This document shows positions 9,674 to 19,473 of a stretch of 64,000 nucleotides of DNA, piece after piece. The translations under genes and the position numbers were made by a program. The DNA is from Phycisphaerales bacterium (GTDB lineage Bacteria > Planctomycetota > Phycisphaerae > Phycisphaerales > UBA1924): assembly GCA_016709445.1 (NCBI GenBank), contig JADJMV010000025.1:1-64000 (forward strand), in the 5' to 3' direction. Each line of letters opens with the position of its first letter. Within the stretch, counting starts at the first letter, position 1. The notes beneath the pieces were generated by a model. The model was not told the origin of the DNA and did not search any database. It saw only the letters and a program-made list of their open reading frames with translations.

Positions 9674-11445
9674 TTACGAGCCGGCCGGGGTCGCCGCTTC
9701 CGCCGGGCCGGGTCCCGCCGGCTCGGCTTCGGGCGTCGGCGTGTTCGCGGGGGCCGGCCAACCGGCGTGGCCCGCGCGCTCCGCCATCGTCCCTTGAGGG
9801 TCGGGCGGCTCCACGCCGACCTTGTCGGCCCCGAGCAGGGTGCCGGTCGCGAAGGCGAGGTCGACCTGGGCCACCTGGTAGTCCACGAGGGCGTTGACCT
9901 CGGCCAGCTGCGCCTGGGCGAGTCGGGAGGCCGCGTCGAGCACGTTGGTCGAGGTCGAGCCTCCCACGCCGAATTGCCGCTCCTCGGCCTGGTATGCCCG
10001 TGTGTTGAGTATCACGCTCTGGCGCGCCGCGATGATCCGCTGCCATCCCGAGTCGATCTGATCGATCGCGTCGAGCACTTCGCGCCGGATCGATTGTTCT
10101 CTGGCGTCCCGCGAGCCGAGCCGCTGGAGGCGCGTGAGGAGCGAGCGACGGACCACGGCCTCGCGCTGTTCGTTGCCCATCGGGATCTCGCCGCGGAGCC
10201 CGATCGACCAGTCCTCGAAATGGTTGTCTTCCAGCGTCCGCATGGAGTCGCTCAGCGAGCCCCCGAGGCCGTTGACCCGGTAGGTGTAGTCGAGCGCGAT
10301 GAGGGGCAGCGCCTGGTTGCGGGACCAGTCGGCCGTCACCAGGTCGGCGGCGAGGCGCAGCTCCAGCTCGAGCATCTCCATGCGGTTCGCGACGGCGGAG
10401 CGCATCAGCTCGTCGGCGTCGAACTCGTACTCCACCGGGTCGGGGGCGATGCCGTCACGAGCTGCGAGCCCGAATCGACCCCCAGGCCGGGCTCGTTCAC
10501 GATCCGCTTGAGCTCCCGCTGCTGCTGCAGCACCCCGCTCTGGGCGCTGATGATGCCGTCGAGCTGCTCGGCGACGCCGGCCTGGGCCCGCAGGACCTCG
10601 ATCTCCGCCACGTCACCGGCGTTGTACCGGCGCTGGGCGCGCTGGAGCTGGGCCTGGGCGAGGTCGAGCTGTTGGAGGCGGACATCGAGCGCCGACCGCG
10701 CGCCGTAGAGCCGCCAGTAGGCCCGGTCCACTCCGGCGAGCTGCCGGATCACCTCCGCCTTGGTCTGCACCTCGGAGACCTGGCGGTCGTACGAGGCGAT
10801 CACGATGCCGTAGGTCGAGGCTCGCCGCCCCGCGTCCCGCATCAGCGGCTGGCTCAGGGAGAACTGCAGATCGCTGGTGTACGCCGGGTTGAGCGTGCTG
10901 AACGAGTTATTGGACTCGTTGCGTGTGACCGGGAGCGTCACCTCCGCCGTCCCGCCCGTTCGGAGGGGGATGCGCACCCCCGGCTCGATCCGCTGGAACT
11001 TCTGCTGCGCGCTGTCGAGCGTGGAAGAGGTCGGCGTATCGGTCTCCGCCCAGGTCGTCCCGAGCGTGAACACGGACTCGAACTGCCCCTCCTGCTCCGC
11101 GAGCCGCTCGGCGGCGATCGCCGGGTTCAGCAGCGTGACCTGGAGCTCGAGGTTGTGCTCGAGGGCTGAGGCGCGACACTCTTCGATCGACAGCTCGACG
11201 CGCTCCTGGCCCTCGAACCGGGCGCGCGCCGTCGCCGGGTCGGGGGCGGGTGGTGCGGGCTTGGGGGAGGCGTACCGCGATATCCCGGCCGGCTCGATGG
11301 TCCGCAGTCGATCGAGCGAGACGGTCGGCGCGTAGTCCGAATCGCTCGGGAACAGCGGGTTGGCGCACCCCGCCAGCCCGGCGAGCCCGGCCAAGCCCGC
11401 CGCGACCACCCCGGCGCACCGCGCGCCCGTCTCCCTCGATTGCAT
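9674..11445 (-). CDS. TolC-like outer membrane efflux lipoprotein, frameshifted
   Basis: The protein is an outer-membrane channel of the TolC/OEP family, the exit duct of a tripartite efflux pump. Its N-terminus is a lipoprotein signal with lipobox LAGC after a Gly/Ala/Leu run. Two long coiled-coil-rich halves follow, typical of the family: one around LSIEECRASALEHNLELQ, the other ending with LDAASRLAQAQLAEVNALVDY. The frame breaks near 10437, beside a GGGGG tract, separating the halves. The joined length is about 590 residues. The tail (about 50 residues) is Pro/Ala/Gly/Glu-rich and not conserved. The gene is the last of the PadR-linked efflux operon, 40 bases after the permease stop. The family call is strong; the exported substrate is unknown. 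Confidence 0.87.
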
Positions 11446-11485
11446 TCTGCGCACCGCTCGGCCCTCTGTGGTGAACGACCCCGCA

Positions 11486-12724
11486 CTACTCGTGCCGCAA
11501 CGCCTCGATGGGATCAAGACGCGAAGCCTTGATCGCCGGGAACATCCCGAAGATCACCCCCGTCCCCGCGCTGAAGCCCACCGCCAGCAGGACCGCCCAC
11601 GCCGGCACGCTCGCGTCCTTCAGCGGGCTGTCGGGGATTGCCTTGATCGCCATGATCAATCCCTGTCCCACGCCCAGCCCGATCGCCCCGCCCGCCAGGC
11701 AGAGCGTCACGGCCTCCACCAGGAACTGGATCATCACGACCATCGGGCGGGCGCCGATCGCCTTGCGCAGGCCGATCTCCCGCGTCCGCTCGCTGACGCT
11801 CACGAGCATGATGTTCATGATCCCGATGCCGCCGACGAGCAGGCTGATTCCCACGATACCGCCCGCTCCCGCCGTGATCCCCGCGGCCATGGCGTTGAAC
11901 TGATCGATGAATTGCTGGAGCACCTCGATCTGGTAGGTCGGCTCGTCGCCGCCCCGCAGATTCCGCATCTTGCTGAGCACGAATCCGATCTCGGCCTTCG
12001 CGTCGCCCACCTTGTCGGGGCTGGCCAGCGACCCCCAGGCGTCGTTGATCCACCCGTCGGGGTTCAGCACCTGCGCGGTCCCGAAGGGCACGAAGACTTC
12101 TGTCGAGGTGTCGCCGCCGCCGAAGAGCGCCAGCTGGACCGTCTCGACGACGCCCACCACCTTGAACCGCCGCCCGGCGAGGAGGATGAACTCGCCGACC
12201 GGTTCCCGCGGCAGGTCCAGCTCTTCGATGGCCTTGTCGTTGATCAGGCACACGAAGAGGCGCTCGCTGTCATCGATCGCGGTGAACGGTCGCCCCTGGA
12301 TCACCTGCCGGCCGACGATGTCGTGCCATGTCGGCCAGATCCCCACCGTCTGCGCGGCCGCGACCTTTCGGTCGCCGTATTCCACCGCGTAGGAGCCCCA
12401 CCACTCCGGTGTGATGCTCGTGATCGATTCGCACCGGTCTCGGATGGCTTTGACCTCGTCGATCTTGAGCTGCACATCCCGCCATCGTCCCGAGTGCCAC
12501 TGCGAGCGGGGCAGGGTGCCGTCGATGTAGACGCGCTTGGCGCCCAGCTTCTCGAATTCCTGCAGGACGGTCGCCCGCAGGCCCTGCAGGGCCGCGATGA
12601 CGGCCACCACGCTCGCGACGCCGATGATCACGCCCAGGGTCGTCAGCAGCGAGCGCACCTTGTTCGCCCAGATCTGGCCCAGCGCAAGCCCGAACGTCTG
12701 GATGGCGATGCGGACCAGGATCAT
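11486..12724 (-). CDS. MacB-type ABC transporter permease
   Basis: This 412-residue inner-membrane protein has the FtsX/MacB permease layout. One N-terminal transmembrane helix (ANKVRSLLTTLGVIIGVASVV) is followed by a large periplasmic domain of about 220 residues. Three C-terminal helices come last, with the conserved SVSERTREIGLRKAIGAR between helices two and three and the ending DPIEALRHE. It works with the ATPase encoded just upstream to power a mechanotransmission-type pump rather than classical substrate transport. The ATG at 12724 overlaps the ATPase stop as ATGA. Unlike Escherichia coli MacB, the ATPase and permease are separate polypeptides. The family is certain; the substrate (macrolide, peptide, lipid or signal) cannot be read from sequence. 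Confidence 0.92.
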   Translation of the reverse strand: MILVRIAIQTFGLALGQIWANKVRSLLTTLGVIIGVASVVAVIAALQGLRATVLQEFEKLGAKRVYIDGTLPRSQWHSGRWRDVQLKIDEVKAIRDRCESITSITPEWWGSYAVEYGDRKVAAAQTVGIWPTWHDIVGRQVIQGRPFTAIDDSERLFVCLINDKAIEELDLPREPVGEFILLAGRRFKVVGVVETVQLALFGGGDTSTEVFVPFGTAQVLNPDGWINDAWGSLASPDKVGDAKAEIGFVLSKMRNLRGGDEPTYQIEVLQQFIDQFNAMAAGITAGAGGIVGISLLVGGIGIMNIMLVSVSERTREIGLRKAIGARPMVVMIQFLVEAVTLCLAGGAIGLGVGQGLIMAIKAIPDSPLKDASVPAWAVLLAVGFSAGTGVIFGMFPAIKASRLDPIEALRHE

Positions 12725-13494
12725 GCCGGTGCTCCCTCCGCCAGGCCTTCTTTGAGGGCCGCCTCGGCCGCGGCCGCCGCGGCTCCGGCGAGCCAGCGCC
12801 GGTGGATCGGGTCTTCCGCCGTCGGGTGGTCGCTCAGCACGCGTCCGTCCCGCAGCCGCACGATCCGGTCGGCGTTGGCCGCGACTTCTTCCTCGTGGGT
12901 GACGATCACGATCGTCTGCCCCTCGCGGTGGAGCTGGCGGAACAGCTCGATGATCTCGTGGGTGGTCACGCTGTCGAGGTTGCCCGTCGGCTCGTCGGCG
13001 AGCAGGATGGAGGGCTCGTTGACCAGGGCTCTCGCGACGGCGACGCGCTGGCGTTGTCCGCCGGAGAGCTGGTTGGGCTTGTGGCTCATCCGGTCGGCCA
13101 GCCCGACCCTGTCGAGCGCCGCCTTGGCCCGCTTGCGTGCGCTCCTCCAGTGGCGGCGGGAGTAGATCATCGGGAGCATGACGTTTTTGAGCGCGGTCGC
13201 CCGGTTGAGCAGCTCGAAGCTCTGGAAGATGAAGCCGATTTCCTCGTTGCGGATCCGCGCCAGCTGCGCCGCCCCCATGCGGTGGGTCGGTTTGCCGTTC
13301 AGCTCGTAGACGCCGCGGGAGGGTCGGTCCAGGCATCCGAGCACGTTCATCAGGGTGCTCTTGCCCGAGCCCGAGGCCCCCATGATGGCGACGAACTCGT
13401 TCTTCCCGATATCCAGATCGACGCCGCGCAGCGCGTGCACCCGCTCGACGCCGAGCTTGTAGACCTTGCTCAATTCGCGGATCCGGATGGTCAT
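12721..13494 (-). CDS. ABC transporter ATPase (MacB/LolD type)
   Basis: This 257-residue ATP-binding subunit has a Walker A GASGSGKST, Q-loop FQSFELLNR, signature LSGGQRQRVAVARAL, Walker B ILLADEPTGNLDS and H-loop VTHE. The sequence is closest in style to LolD/MacB ATPases, which carry the NLDS extension after Walker B. A non-conserved, alanine-rich tail of about 30 residues follows the core. Both ends overlap neighbours by four bases (ATGA), so membrane fusion protein, ATPase and permease must be translated from one message. It energises the permease encoded downstream. Confidence in function is high, but not in the transported compound. Confidence 0.94.
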   Translation of the reverse strand: MTIRIRELSKVYKLGVERVHALRGVDLDIGKNEFVAIMGASGSGKSTLMNVLGCLDRPSRGVYELNGKPTHRMGAAQLARIRNEEIGFIFQSFELLNRATALKNVMLPMIYSRRHWRSARKRAKAALDRVGLADRMSHKPNQLSGGQRQRVAVARALVNEPSILLADEPTGNLDSVTTHEIIELFRQLHREGQTIVIVTHEEEVAANADRIVRLRDGRVLSDHPTAEDPIHRRWLAGAAAAAAEAALKEGLAEGAPA

Positions 13495-14863
13495 TGCGAG
13501 GAACCCGGGGTTGTCGTCGCCCCCGTGTCGGCCCCGCCGGCGTCCGGTTGGGCATCGGTCGCCGAGGCGGCCGTCGCCGTCGGGCTCGCCTCGTCCTTGG
13601 TTTCCTCGGCGACGGCCTGATCCTGCTTCATGTCGACCAGCGCCTTGAAGGGACCCGTGATCACGCCCTCGCCCTCGCCCAGGCCCGCGAGGATGACCGT
13701 CTCGGCCAGGTCGCTGGGCCCGACCTGCACGGGCACCGGCGTGGTCTTGCCGTTCTTGATGACGTACACGACGGAGGCGAAGGTCTTCCGGCGATCGATC
13801 ATGGCTCCGGCGGAATCCACGACCGACTTGGGGAGTTCGTCGATCCGTCGGTCCAGCACCGCCTGGCTGGGCACGACCAGCACGTCGTCGAGGCGCTGGA
13901 CCGCGATCTCCGCCGTGGCGCTCAGGCCCGAGAGGAGGGGCCGGTCCGCCTCCTCCTTGAGCACGATCTCCGCCTCGTAGTAATAGGTCCCGTCGGTCCA
14001 GCGCTTCCGCTCCAGGCCAACCCGCTCCACGCGGCCCTCGAAGGGCTGGTCGCGGTAGGCGTTCACGTAGACGGTTGCCTCCTGGTCGGCCCGCACCTGC
14101 GCGATGTTGGATTCGTCCACACGGGCCTCGAGCAGCATGTCCGAGAGGTCGGCGATCTCGAGGATGATCGAGCCCGCGTTGTTCAGCGTGCCCACGACGA
14201 CCAGCTCGCCCACCTCGGCGTTCAGCGTGGTGATGACGCCGTCGATCGGGCTCGTGATGACCGCGTTGTCCAGGTCGCGCTCGGCCTCGATGATCTGGGC
14301 CCGCGCGATCTCGACCTCCGCCCGGGTCATCTCCGTGGTCGCGACCGCCTGGTTGTACCGGTTCTCCGCCTGCTCGTAGTCCGTCTTGGCCACGTCGCCC
14401 GTGTCGAAGAGTTCCTTGGTCCGGCCGAAGCCGCTCTCTGCGACGGCCATGTCCGCCTCGGCGCCCCGCAGGCGCGCTTCCTGGGATTTCAGCCTCGCCT
14501 TGGCCGCCTCCAGGCGCGCCGTGAGGTCCTGGGCGTCCAGACGCACGACCACATCCCGGGCTTGACGCGGCCACCCTCGTCCACGGGCAGCGCGATGATC
14601 CGCGCTGACACCTGGGCGCTGATCTCGACCTTCCGCCGGGGATCCACCACGCCGGGTGCGCTGATCGTCCGCGTGATCGTGTTCCGCCGCACCGGCTCGA
14701 CGCGCACGGTCGTCGAGGGCGCCTTGTGCTGGAACTTCTCACGCAGCTTCGCGCCCGCATCCGTCTGCGTCAGCGCATATCCGCCCCCAGCGAGGAGCCC
14801 GGCGGCGACCACGAGACCCCCAACCACAATCACAGCCTTGCCCACGCCCAACCCCTTCCACAC
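13491..14863 (-). CDS. HlyD/MacA-type membrane fusion protein, frameshifted
   Basis: The periplasmic adaptor links the inner-membrane ABC subunits to the TolC-like channel. An N-terminal membrane anchor (KAVIVVGGLVVAAGLLAGGGYAL) is followed by the first half of a biotinyl-lipoyl domain. A long coiled coil of about 100 residues comes next, then the second lipoyl half (VITSPIDGVITTLNAEVGELV) and a beta-barrel. The tail is Ala/Thr/Asp-rich. A frameshift near 14550 sits at the VKPG to DVVVRLDAQDL junction. The GTG at 14863 has no clear ribosome binding site, so the start may differ slightly. The gene leads the efflux operon, 153 bases after the PadR gene. The family is firm, and about 455 residues is a usual length. 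Confidence 0.88.
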
Positions 14864-15016
14864 GCAGGGCCCGCCACGGCCCGACGAACCCGCAGCCCCT
14901 CAGGGGCATTCTTCCGCCCCGCCCCCCTCTCCGTTTCATCCGGACGCGATTTGGTCGTGAATCGGTGGATTCGGCGGCAGCTCGCGTCCCGGTCCCGGGC
15001 GGCAGGGGCAGGTGCT

Positions 15017-15571
15017 TTACCCGGGCTGGTCTTGCCCCACCCAGGCCGCCAACTCGGTCAGCCAGCGCCGGCGAGACTCTGTCTCCAGTCTTGCGTGCCG
15101 GGTGATCGCCGCGAGGAAGGGGTCGGTGTGGTCGTTGGCCTCGTCCCATGCTCCGATCCGCGCTTCGACCCGGTCGAGGGCCGCGAGCGCGTTGGCCACC
15201 CAGGCCGCGCGCTCGGGCGCCCCGAGCAGACGCAAGAACCGGGCTCTGGTGCGGAGGGGGTCGAGTGTCACGGTCTCCACGAGTTCCCCCATGGGCGGGC
15301 CGATCCACAGCCGGAGTTGCGACTCCCCCCGTGGCGTGATCCGGTACTCACGCCGGCGGCGCTGGCCCTGGCTCAACGCTTCCCCAGCGACGAATCCGCC
15401 CTCTTCCAAGCGGCGCAGCGCGGGATAGATCGCACCGGTGCTGGCACTCCACTGCCGGCTGGGGCTCTCCCGCATGCGGCGGCGGATCCCGTAGGCCGAC
15501 ACCGGGCCGAACTGCCAGACCAGTCCCAGCACGAAGCACTCCAGCTCGCTCCGATCAGATCCCAAACTCAT
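15017..15571 (-). CDS. PadR-family transcriptional regulator
   Basis: This 184-residue PadR repressor-like protein has a winged helix (residues about 10-80, including GAIYPALRRLEEGGFV and the wing REYRITPRG). A C-terminal helical domain (about 95-180) makes the dimer. PadR proteins commonly repress adjacent multidrug ABC pumps and respond to small hydrophobic ligands. The efflux operon lies directly downstream on the same strand. On the other side, 106 bases away, an S41 peptidase and a serine hydrolase are transcribed divergently, with an imperfect palindrome between. The ATG at 15571 fits the family start. Regulation of both flanking operons is inferred from context. Confidence 0.92.
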   Translation of the reverse strand: MSLGSDRSELECFVLGLVWQFGPVSAYGIRRRMRESPSRQWSASTGAIYPALRRLEEGGFVAGEALSQGQRRRREYRITPRGESQLRLWIGPPMGELVETVTLDPLRTRARFLRLLGAPERAAWVANALAALDRVEARIGAWDEANDHTDPFLAAITRHARLETESRRRWLTELAAWVGQDQPG

Positions 15572-15621
15572 CCGCGATCCTCCGCACCGGTGACGGAAAC
15601 CGATGGTCAGCGCATCCGAAT

Positions 15622-15642
15622 AATAGTACGATTCGTATCATT
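15622..15642. promoter_or_regulatory. Imperfect palindrome, possible PadR operator
   Basis: This 21-base site is built around TACGA, a central T, and TCGTA, flanked by AAT on the left and ATT on the right. Sixteen positions are symmetric, counting both strands. It is markedly more AT-rich than its surroundings and lies midway between the divergent padR and peptidase starts. That is where an autoregulatory operator would be expected. The symmetry is visible; binding by PadR is inferred. Confidence 0.45.
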
Positions 15643-15677
15643 GATTCGCCGAGTCGACGCTCGCACCGGAGGCCACC

Positions 15678-17042
15678 ATGCTCGACCTCTTCCTGACCGC
15701 TCTGCTCGCCATCGTCCCGGGCGATGCTCTGCCCCCGGCCCCCAGCGGTCTCTCCGCGCCCTTCCACGGCGAGCTTCCGCCGGAGCCCCTTCCCGACTCG
15801 GCGGCGGGTCGGGCCGCCGCGGCATTCATACGCGCCGTCAACGAGGGCACGCCGGAGGCGGTGCGGGCGTTTGAAGAACCATATCGATCCTCGGCCCAGC
15901 AGCGTGTCGTCACCCTGGACGAGCGGGTCAGCCGCTTCGCCCAGATCCACGCGGACCTGGCCCCCCTCACGGTCCGCCGTGTGGTGGATCGGCCGGAAGG
16001 TCCCCTGACGGTGATGGCCTTGGCCGGCAACGGCTCGACTGTGTCGATGGATTTCGTTCCGGCCGCGGGCGAGCCCGGGCGGGTCGATGGGGTCAGACTT
16101 GCGATCGGCGGCCCCGACGTGGCCCCCAACGCGCTGACGGCCCAGCAGGTGGCCGATGCGGTCCGCGCTGCCGCCCGCGCGCTCGAGGAGGGGTACGTCT
16201 TCCCCGAGACCGGCGCGAAGATGGCGACGACCGTGCTGTCCAAGCTCGATCAGGGCGGGTACGACGCGTTGACCGACGACGTCGCTCTCGCTGCCGCGCT
16301 CACGACCGATCTGCGCGCGGTCAGCCACGATCTGCACCTCGGCGTTCAGGTTGCGCCCCCGCGCCCGGCGGCTGAGGAACATGACCCCGGGGCGGAACTG
16401 CGACAGATGGCCTCGGACAATTTCGGGTTCCGCGAGGTCCAGGTCCTGCCCGGCAATATCGGCTACCTCCGCTTCGACTTCTTTATCGAGGGCGAGGATG
16501 CCGAGGAGACAGCCGCCGGGGCGATGTCATTCCTCCGCAACTGCGACGCGATCATCTTCGACCTCCGCACCAACGGCGGCGGCTCGCCCGAGATGATCCG
16601 CTTCCTGACCAGCTACCTGTTCGAGACGCCGACCCACCTCAACGACATGATCGACCGCGACGGCAACACCGTCGAGGAATACTGGACGCTTGCGGAGGTG
16701 CCCGGGGGGCGCCCCCGCGCCGGCTTGCCGGTCTATGTCCTCACGAGCGGGCGCAGCTTCTCCGGGGCCGAGGAGTTCTGCTACAACCTCAAGAACCTCA
16801 AGCGGGCCACCCTGGTCGGCGAGCGGACGGGCGGGGGCGCCCATCCGGTGCGCGGCGAGGGTATCGGCGGCCGCCTGCTGCTCCGCGTCCCTTTCATGCG
16901 GGCGAACAACCCCATCACCAAGACCAACTGGGAGGGTGTCGGCGTCGAGCCCGATGTGCCGGTTTCTGCCGACGGGGCCCTCGAGCGCGCCCTTGAACTC
17001 GCCCGCGGCGCGGCCGCGTCTGTCGAGCACCACTCCCGCTGA
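15678..17042 (+). CDS. S41 family (C-terminal processing) peptidase, exported
   Basis: This 454-residue serine peptidase belongs to family S41, the tail-specific protease/IRBP group. The start ATG follows GGAGGCCACC, and residues 1-20 are a hydrophobic export signal. Residues about 40-150 form a domain of unknown role. The S41 core shows EGYVFPETGAKMA (the N-terminal helical domain of IRBP-type members), NIGYLRFDFF, IFDLRTNGGGSPEMI, and the nucleophile region LTSGRSFSGAEEFCY. It probably cleaves peptides or proteins in the periplasm. A serine hydrolase gene starts 24 bases downstream, so the two are probably co-transcribed. It is divergent from padR. No PDZ domain is obvious. Confidence 0.88.
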   Translation: MLDLFLTALLAIVPGDALPPAPSGLSAPFHGELPPEPLPDSAAGRAAAAFIRAVNEGTPEAVRAFEEPYRSSAQQRVVTLDERVSRFAQIHADLAPLTVRRVVDRPEGPLTVMALAGNGSTVSMDFVPAAGEPGRVDGVRLAIGGPDVAPNALTAQQVADAVRAAARALEEGYVFPETGAKMATTVLSKLDQGGYDALTDDVALAAALTTDLRAVSHDLHLGVQVAPPRPAAEEHDPGAELRQMASDNFGFREVQVLPGNIGYLRFDFFIEGEDAEETAAGAMSFLRNCDAIIFDLRTNGGGSPEMIRFLTSYLFETPTHLNDMIDRDGNTVEEYWTLAEVPGGRPRAGLPVYVLTSGRSFSGAEEFCYNLKNLKRATLVGERTGGGAHPVRGEGIGGRLLLRVPFMRANNPITKTNWEGVGVEPDVPVSADGALERALELARGAAASVEHHSR

Positions 17043-17065
17043 TCCTCCACGGAGATACGCCACCC

Positions 17066-18576
17066 ATGCCCCGCATCCCCGCGATCCTGCTGGCGACGAT
17101 CCTGGCCGTGCTCGGGCTGGGCACGCCCCACACGGCCCTCGCCCAGACGCCCGTTGCGGCGATCTATTCCGACTCGACGACGATCCCGGACACCGCCGCC
17201 TGCAAGCGGGCCCTCGAGATCGCCGACCTCATCAACACGTTTGATGAGACGAGGGCGCGGGCGTATCTGGCCGACAGCCTTGCGCCGGCCTTCCTCGCGC
17301 AGATCCCTCTCGCCGACCAAATCGAGACCTTCTCTCGCGTCGCGCACCTGAGCAAGAAGCTCGAGGTGTACGGCGTTCGCACCTACGACCCGCCCGAGCC
17401 TGAGACGCACGCCGTGCTGATCGTCCGCAACACGATGTTGGAAGCCTGGCGAGCGATCGTTGTCGATGTGGAGTCCGAGGCGCCCCACCGCATCGCCGGG
17501 CTCCAGTTTGCGATGGCTCGGCCCCCGAGCAACCTGCCTGCGCAGAGTCGGCTCACCGATCCGCAGATTGTCGAACAGCTCGACGCCTACATCAACCGGC
17601 TTGTTGGCGATGGCTCCTTCAGCGGCACGGTCCTGCTCGCCAAAGACGGCCAGGTGCTCTACACCCGGGCCGCGGGCCTGGCCAACCGCGACTTCGACGT
17701 CTCCGTCACGCTGGACACTCGGTTCAATCTCGGCTCCATGAACAAGATGATGACGGCCGTCGCCATCATGCAGCTCGTCGAGGCCGGCAAGCTCGGCCTC
17801 GACGACCCGATCTCAAGTTCCTGAGCGAAGACTGGATCCCCCGGGTCGACAAGTCCACGGTGCGGATCAAGCACCTCCTCACGCACACGAGCGGGTTGGG
17901 CAGCTACTTTACCGAGGAGTGGGACCGCTCCAGCCGCGGGCTGTACCACACCGTCGACGACTGGAAGCCGATCGTCGCCCACGAGACCCTCGCCTTCGAG
18001 CCCGGCACGAGTTGGCAGTACAGCAACACGGGCATGCTCCTCGCCGGTGCGATCATCGAGAGCGTCACGGGGGGGAGCTACTACGACTACATCCGCGAGC
18101 ATGTCACCGGTCCTGCCGGCATGACGGACTCGGGCTTCTTCGAGACCGACCACGTGAACCGCAACCTCGCCGTCGGCTATGAGCCCATCGAGGGCTCCGA
18201 CCCGTTGGAGTACCGCAACAACCTCTACCTGCACGTGGTCCGGGGTGGTCCGGCCGGTGGCGGGTATTCGACGGTCCACGACCTGTTCCGCTTCGGCCAG
18301 GCGCTGCGTGCTCACAAGCTGGTCGGTCAGGATTCGCTCGACCAGCTCTGGCGCACCTATCCCGAGCTTGGGTCCGCGACCTACGGCCTCGGTTTCGGCG
18401 TCCTGCAGACCCCCGCGGGGCGCGTCGTCGGCCACTCCGGCGGCTTCCCCGGCATCAGTGCCAGCCTCAACATGTACCTGGACGAGGGCTACACCATCGC
18501 GGTGCTCGCCAACCTCGGCGACGTCGCGAGCATGGTCGATGAAAGGGCCCGGATGCTCATTGCGCAAGGCCGCTGA
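17066..18576 (+). CDS. Serine beta-lactamase-like hydrolase (class C fold), frameshifted
   Basis: This exported protein of about 500 residues has the beta-lactamase class C/penicillin-binding fold. A signal peptide (residues 1-26, ending A-L-A-Q) is followed by a domain of about 140 residues unrelated to the catalytic part. The active-site motifs are SMNK (SxxK), YSN (YxN) and HSGG (HxG), in that order. The frame shifts near 17812-17820, where DDPIS should run on to FLSEDWIPRVDKSTVRIKHL. Proteins of this sort are often esterases, D-amino-acid peptidases or muropeptide hydrolases rather than true beta-lactamases. The gene follows the S41 peptidase closely, which suggests joint peptide or peptidoglycan processing in the periplasm. 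Confidence 0.86.
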
Positions 18577-18607
18577 GGCTGCGCTGCTCAATCGCTTCTC
18601 CGCAACG

Positions 18608-18640
18608 GCGGCCGCCGGGACCGAACCCCCTGGCGGCCGC
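18608..18640 (+). terminator. Terminator-like hairpin without U-run
   Basis: A nine-base perfect stem GCGGCCGCC/GGCGGCCGC encloses a 15-base loop that can extend with GGG/CCC. It lies 32 bases after the serine hydrolase stop. There is no following T-tract, so it may be a transcript 3' end stabiliser or a factor-dependent terminator rather than an intrinsic one. Confidence 0.45.
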
Positions 18641-18711
18641 TGTGCATTTGAGGGGTTGCCCGTGGGGGGTTGCCGGTGTGCTGGGGGGGCGGCCTTGAGT
18701 ATGCTCCGCCC

Positions 18712-19320
18712 ATGCCAGAACCCCACGAGCAGCGCATGGGCAAGGGTCGCCTCGAGGCCTTCAGCGACGGCGTGCTCGCCATCATCATCACGATCATGGT
18801 CTTGGAGCTGAAAGTCCCCGGATCGACCGACCTGGGTGCGCTCGTCCACCTCCTGCCCCACCTGCTCGCGTACCTGCTCAGCTTCATTTACCTCGGCATC
18901 TACTGGAACAACCACCACCACATGTTCCAGGTCACGCGCCGTGTCACCGGGGGCATCCTGTGGGCCAACCTCCACCTGCTCTTCTGGCTCAGCCTCATCC
19001 CCTTCGCCACGGGTTGGCTCGCGATGGGCTGGATGGGGCCGCGGCACGAGGCGTGCCTCCCGGCCGCGGTCTACGGTGCGGTCCTGCTCCTCTCCGCCCT
19101 CGCGTACACCTTGCTTCAAACCAGCATCATCCGCGACCAGGCGGACGACGCGGCGCTGGCCCGCGCGGTTGGCCGCGACCGCAAGGGCAAGATCTCGCTC
19201 GTGGGCTACGCCGCCGCCATCCCCCTGGCCTTCCTCAACCCCTGGATCGCCGTCGCGCTCTTCGTCCTCGTTGCGGGCCTGTGGGTGATCCCGGACCGCC
19301 GCATCGAACGCGCGGTCTGA
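18712..19320 (+). CDS. TMEM175/DUF1211-family ion channel-like membrane protein
   Basis: This 202-residue integral membrane protein belongs to the bacterial TMEM175 (DUF1211) family, whose characterised members are potassium channels. The hallmark RLEAFSDGVLAIIITIMVLE lies at the start of helix one, containing the FSDG motif that lines the pore. The WNNHHHM and WLSLIPFATGW segments follow in helices two to four. Six helices fit the hydrophobic pattern. The ATG at 18712 places the motif at residues 12-31, as in other members. The gene stands alone, after a terminator-like hairpin and before a convergent hydrolase. Channel activity and ion selectivity are known from family members, not shown here. 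Confidence 0.88.
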   Translation: MPEPHEQRMGKGRLEAFSDGVLAIIITIMVLELKVPGSTDLGALVHLLPHLLAYLLSFIYLGIYWNNHHHMFQVTRRVTGGILWANLHLLFWLSLIPFATGWLAMGWMGPRHEACLPAAVYGAVLLLSALAYTLLQTSIIRDQADDAALARAVGRDRKGKISLVGYAAAIPLAFLNPWIAVALFVLVAGLWVIPDRRIERAV

Positions 19321-19473
19321 TCGGCCGCGGCGCCGTTCCAGATTGGCGTTCGGGCCAAGCACGCCCTGCTCACGAGTCGACCCCGATGGGCCTCTCCACG
19401 AGCGATGCGTGCTCGGCGGTGCGGCCCCGCGCCCCGCGCCGCTGTGGGCCCGGTGATCGCTGCGGTATTCGAC

